From Cryptomeria japonica (Eukaryota > Streptophyta > Pinopsida > Cupressales > Cupressaceae), in contig NC_081410.1 of assembly GCF_030272615.1 (NCBI RefSeq), positions 285,139,957-285,199,956 on the forward strand: a stretch of 60,000 nucleotides of DNA, read 5' to 3'. Both the position numbers and the translations under genes were made by a program. The notes beneath the pieces are model-generated. The model was given only the letters and a program-made list of their open reading frames with translations. It did no database searches and had not been told where the DNA came from. Below, piece after piece: positions 23,501-35,500 of the stretch. The first letter of the stretch is position 1. Every line of letters starts with the position of its first letter.

Positions 23501-26500
23501 TATGATAGATCATATATTCAACATTCTTTATATATTGCCCACTTTATATGAAGGATTCAACAACCCTTTCTCTCCCTACACTTCTCCCCATTGTGGAGCT
23601 CAACGAGAATCACACAAGGCGCCTCGAGTCTATCCCTCTCCAACAAGCCCGAGAGCACGAAGGACCTCATCAACTTGGCCTCTTGGCCCACACTCGGGGT
23701 TGGCATACCTGCTGGAGCCTAGTGCTCTTGCTTCCTTGTATTCTCCCTCCATAATTTAATGGTGAGATTGAATGGTATTACAAACTCTATCATATAATTT
23801 AGTTAATCATCATATGAACAGTTAGTGATAGAAAGGCATTATTACACTTTCATACATATTGCAGTCTATATCAATATTACTATTCAATTCTGCATAAGAA
23901 CATTATCAGGCATCACATATTAAGCATACATATTAAGCATATCCCCATGCATACCACCAAGAACAAGGATATTACTGTCTATAACTTAATAGCAGTTCTG
24001 ATCTGATCTGATTCATGGTGATGTCACTGGATGCTTTTGATTCCTTTCCTTTATATCTCTCAATGTGAGGGAGAGGTCACACCTTTTCATCATGTATGCC
24101 CTTTGGCAAGAGACATGCCCTCTCCACCATTAGCACCCTTTGAAAGAGTGCAACTCTCTATTATATCTGCCCTTTGAAAGGGACACAACCTTTCACGATC
24201 AGATCTGCACTTCTTATTTAAATCAGATCTGCACTTCCGATTCCAATTATCCCCTCTTCAAATGAGTTATCTTCTCCCTTTTATACCTCATATTTGGGGG
24301 AGTCACAACTTATCATTTCATGCCTTTTGACCATTCATTAACTTTAATCAAATTTTAGTTATATTGAATTATATTCATTTATATTTTAATTTAATTTAAT
24401 TTTTATTCTTTTGTATCTTAATTTTATTATTATTATTTATTATTACAATAAATTTCAAAGTGGGGATACAAAGGACATGGAATCATATGGAGTGACGAAG
24501 AGACTAATGGAAAAGCACAACGGAAGAGAAGATTCTACACCCTCCCAAATGCAACAAGAGGGAAAGAACAAGGAGTTGGAAGCCTTGAAAAGAGAAATAG
24601 AAGTGTTGAGGCCATATCGTTGTGATATGGGTAAGGTATAGCACCATTCTAGTGTTGTATTGTGTTCTTATATGCTTCACATGATAATAGGAGACTTGAA
24701 GTGAGAAGTGAAAGCACCATTATAGTGTTCTATAGTGTTCTTATATGCTTCACATGATAATAGGAGACTTGAAGTGAGAAGTGACAGCACCATTCTAGTG
24801 TTCTATAGTGGCTCTAATCACATAAGCAGACATTGTAGGGGGTTCAATAATAGAATCCAGTTCCCATCATTGGCAGACTCTGCAAACTACTAGCGAGCAC
24901 AAGGAGGCCTAAGGGGAGTAGTTGGCATTGTGGAGGTGTGTGAACCAACTATAGGTATGTTTGCAAGCATGTTGTCTGTATTTTTGTATTCACAAAAATG
25001 GAACACCCCATTAAAATTTTGTTAAAAAATGAAAAATTTACTCTAAGGCACGCTTCCCGAGGTAAAATTTTGCTTCGCCCTTGGACTGGCTTAATCCTCA
25101 GTCCATCCTTGATCCATGTTTCAAATTTCATCGCTTTATGAGTTCGTTTGCTTTGTTTTTTTTTCAATTTCGGGTTTTTTCTTTCTGACTGCAGGTGAGA
25201 AATTTTCCTTGGATTGCAAATTTTATTTTTCTCTTGTTTTAGTGTTGGAGGGAAATTTTAAGTCAATTACAAGTGCACTTTATGTAATTTTTAAACTTGT
25301 AACTTGCTTTTATTTCCCCTTTGTTGTTTTATGTCTTTTAAGTCATTATAGGAACTTTTTGGACAAATTGCAAGTGAATTTAAAATTATAAGTTTAAAAA
25401 GAGCTTGTAAATTCTTTTAAAAGTTCCTACTTAAGTGATTTTTAGTTGTAATAGGGATTTTATTTCCTTATTATAAGTTTTAAAGTTACTTTTTAGTTGA
25501 AATAGGGATTTTATTTCCCTATTACATGTTTTTATGTTTTTTGTAACTTGTAAAGGGAATTTAATTTCCCTATGGCAAGTTCTTTTTTTAAAGTTAAGTC
25601 ATTAAAACTTGTAAAGGGAATTTTAATTCCCTATTACAAGTTATTTTGACATGTCTTCTTATCTTTTCTCTCACAAACCCAATTTTGCCTTATGAGTTGA
25701 AAAGTGAAGCAAATTAAAACTTGTAAAGCGGATTTATAAACCCGATTTCATGCCTTTTGCTTGCATTTTAAACTTGTTCTTTCTTCCCAAAAACCCGACC
25801 TGATTTTTCTACAAGGAATTCGAATTTTGGAGGATTGGCAAACCGATTTTTGTGGAGGAATGCATTCAAGAAGGAGGCATGGTGATTCTTATCCCTTTTA
25901 TGATGGTTTTGGTGCCACGTTTTGCCCATTTTGATAGGCATTTTTGCTGGTTATTTGCCACGTTTTCCTCCTTTGGAGCCGTTTTTGTAGCATGAAGGAA
26001 GGCGTTTTGGCATCTCTAACCTAGACGTTTCTTCTCCTTGCTTCACCACATACCCTTGCTTGGCATTTGGAGTCATTCTTCTTCCTCCTTGCATGTCGTT
26101 TTTGCTGATTATGGTTGAAATCTAGGTTTGACAAAAACGTGGTTAGGATTTCAACATCTTCATTTTGCCTTCTATTTAAGCAATCGGTTCTTCCATTCAA
26201 GGATTGTTCCATCTCTTGAAAAGGCATCTTGATTAAGCAAGGAAAGGTTTATTTTTCAGTTTTACTTTCATTTCCTTTCTTTTTGTTTTCATTCCTTGTT
26301 TGATCATTCTAGATGTATGTTTTGTTTTTGTTTTAGTTCGGGTTTGTGAGAGTTCTTCCCATTTTTTCCAAGTCTTGAATGTAATTTAAGGATTGCATTG
26401 TCTTTCCCCTTCCGTTGTTCCCTCTTTACTTGCATTTTGGGTTTTTAAAATTTGATTGCAAGTAAGATGAAAAAATGAGTTTTTCCCCTTTGGTTGAGAA

Positions 26501-29500
26501 GACTTCATCATCTTTTGCCAAAAGTTCAAGGATTACAAGTGAAGGATTTTCCCATTCTCTTGAGGTTAAAATAGAGATGATCTTCCAAAATTCTTTCCTT
26601 ATTCATCCGCATTCATTACCCTTGTTCACACATTCCATTCTCATTATCTTTTTCATGTCAAAATTCCATTTTTCACACATCCTTCCATTTTTATTATTAC
26701 AAGTATACTTGCATTCGGGTTTTGAAAACCTAATTGCGAATATGTCCTACCCCTCTTGCATACTTCTAACATGTCTTTCAAGATCCGAAATTGACCAAAA
26801 GCCAAATTCCAAGTGTTCCTATTTATTCAACATTTTCCTCTCAAGAGGGATAGAGTTTTTCCCATTGAAAAGAAGAAATATGTTTCATTCAGCTGATCTT
26901 GATGTTGCTTTGACACTTCTAGACCTTCATCGCAGCATGCCAAGCTCTTGTTCAATGACTGATTTACCATCTTCCTCTTGTCAAAAGAAGATGAAATACA
27001 AATATGATAAGTACCAAAATGAGATCTCTCCATCCCAAGTTTCCACTCCCATGGAGCACATCAAAGATACGGAAATAGGGCATGTTGACATGTCAGAGTT
27101 CAATAAACGGGTGGAGGATCCCAAGGATAGCAATACGCAACACCTGTTGGATAGCCACATTCACCATGCTTCTTCCTTTCCAGTGGCTGCCCTAGAACCT
27201 GAGTTCGTTTTTGCTTGTGCCAATCATTTTGACAAAGACACAAGAACTATCAGGAACAATGATGGGGAAGTGATAATCCGGCTTGATGCGGATACTATTG
27301 AAAAGGTTTTCATAATACCACCAGCACCTGTTTATATAGAGATCTCCAAAGATAGTGCAGTTGAGTATTATGCCTCAAGAGAAAAAGATTGTAGACGCCA
27401 CATCAATAGATGGATCAGTGAGCCACGGGCTGCTTTTACAAGATGAGCAAAGTTGTACCGTAGTGATTTCAAGTGAGAAATCGGAGATACAATCACTCTT
27501 CTCAGCAGGATGATGGGTTTAGAACATTCTAATGTTTTTGAACCATGGATGTATAAGTTCATCATGCTCATAAGGCAGTCTCAACACATCTCTTGGGGTG
27601 AAATCATCAGTGATACCCTTTGCGAACAACTTGTAGCAGTTCCTTCCACCATGACGTTCTACATGAACTCATATTTAGTGTATATAACAGCATCACTCAA
27701 ACACTTCCCTGGTCTTTCTACCAAGGGTGATCGCTCGCTTATACCAGTGTGGGATTACTATGACCAATTGCCTTTGAGACCTAGCAGATTGCACTTCAGG
27801 AGGGTCCAGGATGCCTTCTTTGGTCATTATATGTGCCTATTTGATAAGACATTGAAAAACAGGAGAGTATCAAATGCTGTCTGGGAGAAGATGAATGAAT
27901 ATGGCTGCCTATTCCTTCAATTCCCAACTTTCACTTACATGAGAGTTGGATGTTATAGCAGCCAGCCATATATGCTTCCTATATTTCCAACTGATAAGAT
28001 CATTCTTATGGAGTTGGGAAGACAGATCATAGTTGTTCATGCACATCAATCTGTTAAGCATAAGGTTGGAATGGGAATTTCAAAAAATAACCCATTGAAA
28101 ATTGGCCATTATTCCCTCATTACATCCACCAAAGCTAAGGCCATGGAGATCGAAATGTAGGAAATAAAACTCAAAAGGTTCAAGCCAAGAGTAGATTTTG
28201 ATTACCAAGGCATGAAGGAGAAGATCAAAAAGTTTTTCACGCATGTGCATGGAATAGAAGACATTTGGGTTGATTTCCGTACAGAAAAGGCGGTTTGTAA
28301 GATGGATTATTGTAGGCTCACTCTTGAGCAGATTGTTGACCTAAAATTGGTAAACATTCCAGAGGGAATGATTGATGATGGAAAGATAATTGATCCTGAA
28401 TATGTTGAAAAGAGAGTTGATGAAGCACCACTTCCATCAATTCAATGGTCGCATAAGGAATGCACTTCCATTCTTGATAGATTTCAGCCTATCTTAGCTA
28501 ACACCGATATTTCGCTCAAGGGTAACGATGTTAGACTCATCATGATCAAGGTTGGAAAAGAAGATGATTCTATAGGACCTGTCGGACTCAACTCTGAAAT
28601 CAAAGTAGACAACAAGGAAGGTGCATCATCTTCAAGTACAAGAATCAAGTTGAACGTTAGCAAAGCAATGGTTCTTTCTCCTGAAGAAGTGACAGTTCGA
28701 GGGAAAAAAAGCCTCAGCTTCATATTCATGTAATTGATGTTGAAGATCCAAAGGAAGAACTACAACCAGATAATGCTCCCGAGTCACCCATTTCGGAATC
28801 ACCTCATGAAGTTCCCCCTCAGATTCCTCTAGAATTACCCATGTTTTCTTTTGATGCAAATGTGGATGCTTTTTCCACTGTTCATATTGTTCATGTTTCA
28901 GTGGGTGAATCTCCTCAGACAGTCATTCCGATTTCAGCTCCAAATCCATCTCTTGATCATCCTCAAAGGAATTTGATGAATATGTTTGAGGATAATCCTG
29001 CATATGCCCCTTTGTCAGAGATTGATACTTCTGCTTCTAGTTTTGATAATTCATGATGCAGTCATCAAGACCTTTGATTAATGAGCAGTCTATAGTTGTT
29101 GTTCAAACATTAACTTCTCCCAGGATGACGACTGTTGTTCAAACAAAAACTGCTTCTCCCTCACTTTCAGTCGTTGCTCAAGGAGAATCAATGACTTTAC
29201 CTCTATGGCTTAGTTCTTTTACACTTAAAAGAAAGAAGCAAGAAATCTCTCCTGACATCTTTGATTTCCAGCATCTCAAACAATCAAAACCCAAGGTTGC
29301 CAAAAGGGCTAAGACGATCTCAAGGGTAACAGTTGATAGTAACAGGATGAAGGTGGCTGAAATTGTTGATCCAATTGTAGACAAGCCACAGGAAGAGATG
29401 TAAGCTGCTGATTATAGGATGACAAGGGTGGAGTTGGGCAAACAAATGCATGAAGTAGTCAAACATGATGCGAAACATTCTATAGCTTCATTGGTGCAGC

Positions 29501-32500
29501 GGTGTGATGAACTTCTAGCAAAGAAGGATAAGCTAGAAGAGGAAAATGTGCAACTTGTTGCAGCAATCCAAAAGATTACCAAGTCTTCAAGTGAAGGGTT
29601 CAATCCTTCAACTATCACAAGTACATAGGAACCAATCCAAGGAGTTGAAAGAGTTGCTCAGAAGGTACAAGCGTTAGACTCTTGGGTGGATTAGCTTCAT
29701 GATCTGTGTGTGCAAGTGCTGACAGACATATTCCAAATGATGATTAAGTTGGAGAACATTGGAGAAAAGTTGAACCAGGCCTCCATGACTTTCAAACAGA
29801 ACCTAGAAAGGGTTGAAAGTAGCTTGACGATTTGGCGCAAGATGCCTCAACAACAGTTGAGTGTTCTTCGGGAGCATGACATTATTCCTTCCAAGGTCAT
29901 GTATCTAGAATGTGAAGAGCTCCTAGAGAACAAAAACCTCGTTCTCAAATCCCTCATTGAAAATATTGATGACGCTATGAGATTGCAAGTTGAAGTATTC
30001 CAAGGTGTTGTTTCTCGCTATGAGAAGGCCTCTTCAATATCACGGATCAGAATGGGGAGTTGCTACCAGAAGAAGAAGTTCTCGAAGATCTACAGATGAA
30101 GATTCATAATGAGTGGAGGAGTGAACAATTTTCAGCTACCTCAATTCAAGTTTTGATGAAACATCAAATCTTCTTGCAAGAAATCCAGTCCACTTTGGAG
30201 AAGAACAACTCTACGCTTCTTCAGTGCCATGATACCATTGTGAAGACCATGATTGTTGCCAAGAACACCCACAAGCCAAATCTTGATGAGCTATGAACGG
30301 CTATCCAGAAGTTCGAAGGATTCAAGTCTAAACATGCTACAACTTAAATGTTTTTCAACACTTAATTGTGCTTTTTATATGTAAATTGAAGTTGAAAGAA
30401 ATAGAAGAAGATTGCTCAAGGATTGAGACTTTGTGCTAAATATCTTCAGTTTGTGTTCAATATTATCTTTCCTGCTAGTGTTTCTATAAGAGCTTAATCA
30501 AATTTGATTTGCAAACTTTGGGTTGGAAGTATTGGAGATTAATATCAATTAGAGTAGATATTCTATTGAGAGAGGCTGTAGGACTTTGTGTCTACACTTG
30601 TTCTTGAGAGAAAGTAGAAGTTGATTTTGTGATTAGAAATAGTTGGGAGACTTAGAGCTCACACTGGTTCTCATTGTTTTATGTAGAGAAGAATAAGATA
30701 TTTCAGATTTTGTGCTGCCATACTTTGTTCTTATTATCATTAATTTAGAAAAGGGTAGATAGGACTTCACATATTCAAGACTTTGAGCTTGATATTGCTA
30801 TCACATCCTGAAGGAAGTGACAGAAGTATTTGTGCTTTCAGGAAACTTCATTTTATTTCCCTCACTTTGTTTTATAAGTTGTTTCTACTATTATTTTCAA
30901 TTGCTATCACTTTTCTGTGAAGAGAAAAGGATATAGTTTTTCTTGAAGAAAGAAAAAAAAACTGTTGTCTCATCCGTCTTTAGTTTAAGAATAGTTTATA
31001 GGTAGGGGGAGCCTTCCCTTAATTAGGAGAGTATCATACTCACACGTTGTGGCTGAAACCACAATTTTGTACATTCCCCAAGTGTACAAAATTTTCAACC
31101 AACAAGGCAGGGGAAAATGGCTTCCATGTCTGAAGATGGCTTCCATCCTTTTGGCGGAAATCTCCCTCGGGCCGCCATTCAACATTCCCCTGAGAACTAC
31201 CTTCCTGCCATCCACCTTGAATGAGAACTCCATCCTTTTGAAGCTCTGTGTGTACTGGTCGAGGGTCTCCATCCATTGAATGCCCAATATGACATCCGTG
31301 TCATCCAGATCCACAACAAAGAAATCATCGGTCACCGTGTAATTTCCCATGGTGATACTCAGTTGCGGAACCAGGTGAGTGCATGATAGGAGATTGCCTC
31401 CTGCCACCTTGACATCGAACCCTTCATGTTCCTTCGTACACAAGCCCCTACGGTTGACGAGTGATGAGTTTATGAAGTTGAGCGAGCCTCCACTGTCGAG
31501 CATAACAAGAACTCGTTGCCCTTGGGGTGTACCACGTACTCTAAATACACTGCACCTTGGGGTACCCGCCAGTGTGGCAATGACGCCCCCCCTCCGTACC
31601 AATGTGGAGATTCTCTCCGCCAGGCTAGTTTCTTCGGCTGATTCTTCCCTTGGGGTTTCGCTTTCTTCATGCTCCTCTTCTCCATCGGACATCACTTCAA
31701 TATAGTGAATCTTTCCTTTGCCCAAACATCGGTGTCATGGTTCCCATGGTTCCTTGCAGGTGAAACACAGCTTCTTCCTTCTGAGTTCCTGTCTTGTGGC
31801 TTCATCTAGCGATGACCCCTTCGGATAGGGTTTATTATCCTTTTCCCTCATAACGAAAGGTGGTTTGGTATGTGCAAAACTTCTAGAAAAGGAAGATGTT
31901 GCCATGTTACGGGCCTTTTTTATTGCTTCCGTGAGCATGCTGGGGTTGAACCCTTTCACCCAACCTCTCAGTGGTTCCATCAATCAGTTTATGAACAAGA
32001 CCACCAATCTTCGCTCTAAGATGTCAGTCACCAACACGGATAGTCTCTGGAATTCTGTGATGTAACTGTCCACAGATCCTAACTGCTTTAGTTGTGCCAA
32101 CTCCTTGAAATTGAGTTCTGGATCCTTCCCGTCAAATCGATCTATGAGCTTCTCTGTGAATTCGACATAGGAAGTTATCTGGTCATGGCCAAGAGTGATC
32201 ATTCCATGATGCCACCATTCATGCGCGACCCCTTCCAGGTGGAGTGTTGCAAACTCGATAGCTTCATCTTCAGGCATCGGGTTAAGTTGGAAGTAAGCAT
32301 CTACTTTTTGAACCCAGGCACGTGCCGAGGTCGCTCCGGCCCCATCAAAGGATGACAGGTTGATCTTACCGACCTTCCGCTTGATGTCATTATTATAGTG
32401 TCCATAATGGCCCCGACTTCTACCGCCCAAGTATTTCATCCGGAGCTCCACATAATCCTTGAAGGATATGTCCCCCTCGAGATTTGCATCCCTCCAATCT

Positions 32501-35500
32501 TGACTCAGTTGTGCTTGCATCTCCTGAAAGGTGGGTTCTTGCTCCCCCCGTGGTGCTTCTAATTTTTGAGGAAAAGTCGGCATCAGCGGCCGTGAATGTG
32601 AGCGTTGGATGTTTGACCTTCCCGTGATCGAATCATCGCCCTGTCCATTCTGTTCTCCATTCATTTTTCCCAAGGCCAATTGTCGTAAGGTTTCCTCCAT
32701 GATTTGTTGTCGCTGCTCTCCTCTGGTTAGGGTGTCGTTGAGTTGAGCTTGGCTTTTGGTTAGCTCCCTTAATAGTGCCATGAATTCTCTTGTACGATCA
32801 TGTGGTTCCCCCATTCGATCAGTTGAAAGGTACCTCCTCCTGGTGTACACTTGCATCCACGACAAGACAGGCTGGCAAGATCACAAGCTCTGATACCACT
32901 GTAATGTTCCGGACCTATACGGTGCAGATCAATTGTATGGTGGAAGGGGACACCTATGCGGTGACTAGGTGAACGTACGGAGGGAGAGGAAGACCGTACG
33001 GTAGGGGATGGAGAGCACGACGTACGGTGTAAATGTCGTACAGTGGAGTGAGGGGAGGCGTACGGTATAATAGTCGTACGGTTATGTCAAGCGATCGTAT
33101 TGTGGAGCCCAAGGGGTCGTACGGTGGTGAGGAGAGTGTATGGTGTGGCCACAGGAGATCGTACGGTGGTGAGGGAGGTGTACGGTGGGGCCAAAGAAGG
33201 TTGTACGGTGGTGAGAAGGGGAGGGGTGGTAGTACGGTGTGTGGCTGTGAAGATGCAAAGGTACGGTGATCTTTTGTGTGGTGACCTTCCAGAGTAATGG
33301 ATTCTGAATATTAGGAGTCTTCCTTATGCATGTAAACCAGATTAATAGAGACGCGGAGAAAGTAAACAATGATAAAATTCAAGATTTGCCAGATCCGGAA
33401 CAAGTACAATGACAGAATAGGGTGAGGTGAACCTCACTGAAATTGTAAATACCAAATAGGGAGGGTCTTTCACCTCTGAAATGGCGGATAACAGAACTCC
33501 AACAGGAATTCGCACAATAGAGAAAAGATACCAAAAATTCACATACCTACAACAATGACTAACACGGCCATATATATGGGCTCCGGGAAACTTCCCGAAG
33601 GGTTACAAATGGGCAGACACAACCAACCAAAACTTGTCTAATCTAATTAAATAAAAGGGCGCAAAAGATTTGTTATTAAATTTGGGGCCTTACAACAAAA
33701 TAACTAGATTTATTATTTAATTATATCGGGGACATCACATCTTTATGAAGGAACAGGGTCTCATTCATAGCAACAATGTAACGTGGACAAAGGATGGATA
33801 GCAAGGCAGGAAGAGTTCAAAAATCTGTTGAAGACTTGGTCACTATTGTCCCTGCTCAATAAGGAGTATGCAGACTAATCCTGATCTGTTAATAAAGACT
33901 GTTAGTTGTCATGAGGGATGTTAGAGAGGATATAGGGAAAATCTACAAATGTTCAAAGAAGGACAAGAGTCCTTATTATCTTAGCTTTCCTATATTTTAT
34001 GAGTTTTAAATAAAGCTTCCACCTAGATACTAGGAAGTGAAGAGAATATTTTGGATTGTTGTTAAGGATGAATGTTATAAATCCTTTGCGCATTCCTGTG
34101 TTAGTCAGTTCCTGATTTTGTATTAAGTAATGTTGTGTTGTCGAATTGATTTCTAAATAAAGAAGAATATCTACTTTCCAAGTTAATATATGGTGTTTCT
34201 GATATGGTTGTGGGCTTAATCAGTTAATTTTTGTTATAGTTCTTATTCCAAGAGACTCATTCAAGGGGGCCCACAAGGTAAGAATTTTAGATGGTTGCCT
34301 TTTATGCACTTTGTTCTTTAAGTTGCTTAGTTTTGTTTCATTCACTTGCTCGTTGTCTGTTCCTGCAGCCACAGTCTGTAACTCTGTGACTCTTCCTAAA
34401 GCCAGAGCAGGGTAGAATAGTTATTTTTGTACAAGTTGAAGAATTGGTATTTTGTTAGCAGAAATTAATGTTATCTTTAAAGTCGTGATTTCAAGCAATT
34501 TCCTTTTCTGTAAACAGTTGTTTAATCACTTTCAATTGCCTAAAAATAGGATAGACTTGTTCCTATATGTTAGTGCATATACTTTGCAGTCCCATTTCAA
34601 GTTACACGTCCTGGGATTGATGAATAAATGAGTCAAAAGAATGGAATTCAGATAGCTGCTCAATGGAAACTTGTGCCTCTGGTCTGAGTACCTAGTTGTG
34701 TGTAATAGCCATTGTTTTGCACCCACAACAAGCTTTGACTCACAAGTATGCCCGCATTTTGCAAGTACCAAGAACCTATACGTTGGTCTGACAATGCAAA
34801 GGTTTTACACCACTATAAAGTAAATATTTAATCATGTAAAGAATCTTAAGATATTGCTTTCATAACCCTCAAATGCTACACATCTAGAAATGAATGCAAA
34901 GCAAACCTCCCTTTGAGATAAAGCTCATGTAGGTCATAGAGATGAAGCAATGTTGGAGGAACAATCAACACAATATATAAGTAAAGAATGATTTTTTATT
35001 TTGAATGTGTTGGTAGTAGAATCTAAGTTTTTTGAACAAAAGGGGAATATAACCCACTCCATGATACCTGGAAGCAGTAAATACTAGCGACCATAGATGG
35101 ACTACTCGCCGAAAACTCGCCGAGTTTCAAAAACTCGCCGAGTTTTTGGCGAGTTTTTGGCAAAAACTCGGCGAGTCCGAGTTAAAAACTCGGCCGCTTG
35201 GGTCTCTTAGTTGAAAATGGCAAAACAGTAATGCATTTTTTTGTTTTTTGATTGTGTTTTGGGCTGGGAAGGGGGAATTGGAGCTTGTTTGAAGCAATCC
35301 ACATGAAGAAGAGGAGCAAGTTAGCGCAGAAACGGCTCAATGACCTTGTCTACGTGCAATATAATCTTCGATTGCGCGTAAAGAAGGTAGAGGAACTACA
35401 AGGTGGTCCAATTGACTTGGATGATATAGATCCTTACAGTGATTAGACATCACAGGAGCAGCCTCCTTTATTTTCCGACACTGACATCACTGATTTGGAG

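Larger units (their letters stand above)
25020..31104 (+). mobile_element. retroelement unit A (LTR-type 3' end, hairpin leader, long decayed ORF)
   Basis: Unit A shares its leader (25020-26700) with unit B at 46856-48600, including GGACTGGCTTAATCCTCAGT. It shares its 3' end (about 30350-31104) with B (ending 50189) and with the inverted C at 56870. Between them lies the long ORF copy P2. The right end ...AAAATTTTCAACCAACA is sharp and abuts gypsy protease sequence at 31105. The left end near 25020 (TGTTAAAAAATG) is only inferred from where similarity to B starts. No target duplication was found, and I cannot say whether the leader is a 5' LTR or an untranslated region. No RT, integrase or protease is present, so it would be non-autonomous. 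Confidence 0.6.
31105..33739 (-). mobile_element. Ty3/gypsy element, 5' part (LTR, PBS, gag, protease), truncated
   Basis: In minus-strand order the element has an LTR (33739-32900), PBS (32887-32898), gag with zinc knuckle (32865-31735) and an aspartic protease (to about 31110). It stops within the protease-RT linker, where unit A begins at 31104. RT, RNase H, integrase and the 3' LTR are missing; they are not found on the other side of unit A. Unit A may have inserted into the element with later deletion, or the junction is a rearrangement. Confidence 0.88.

Noticed and set aside
31040-31279. C-terminal 40 residues of the gypsy protease ORF as a real protein extension
   Set aside because: From 31104 down they are translated from the unit A LTR terminus that also occurs at 50.1 and 56.9 kb.
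33033-33297. Repetitive VVR/GGE-rich ORFs in the CGTACGGT array
   Set aside because: They are produced by the DNA motif array in two frames and lie inside an LTR.
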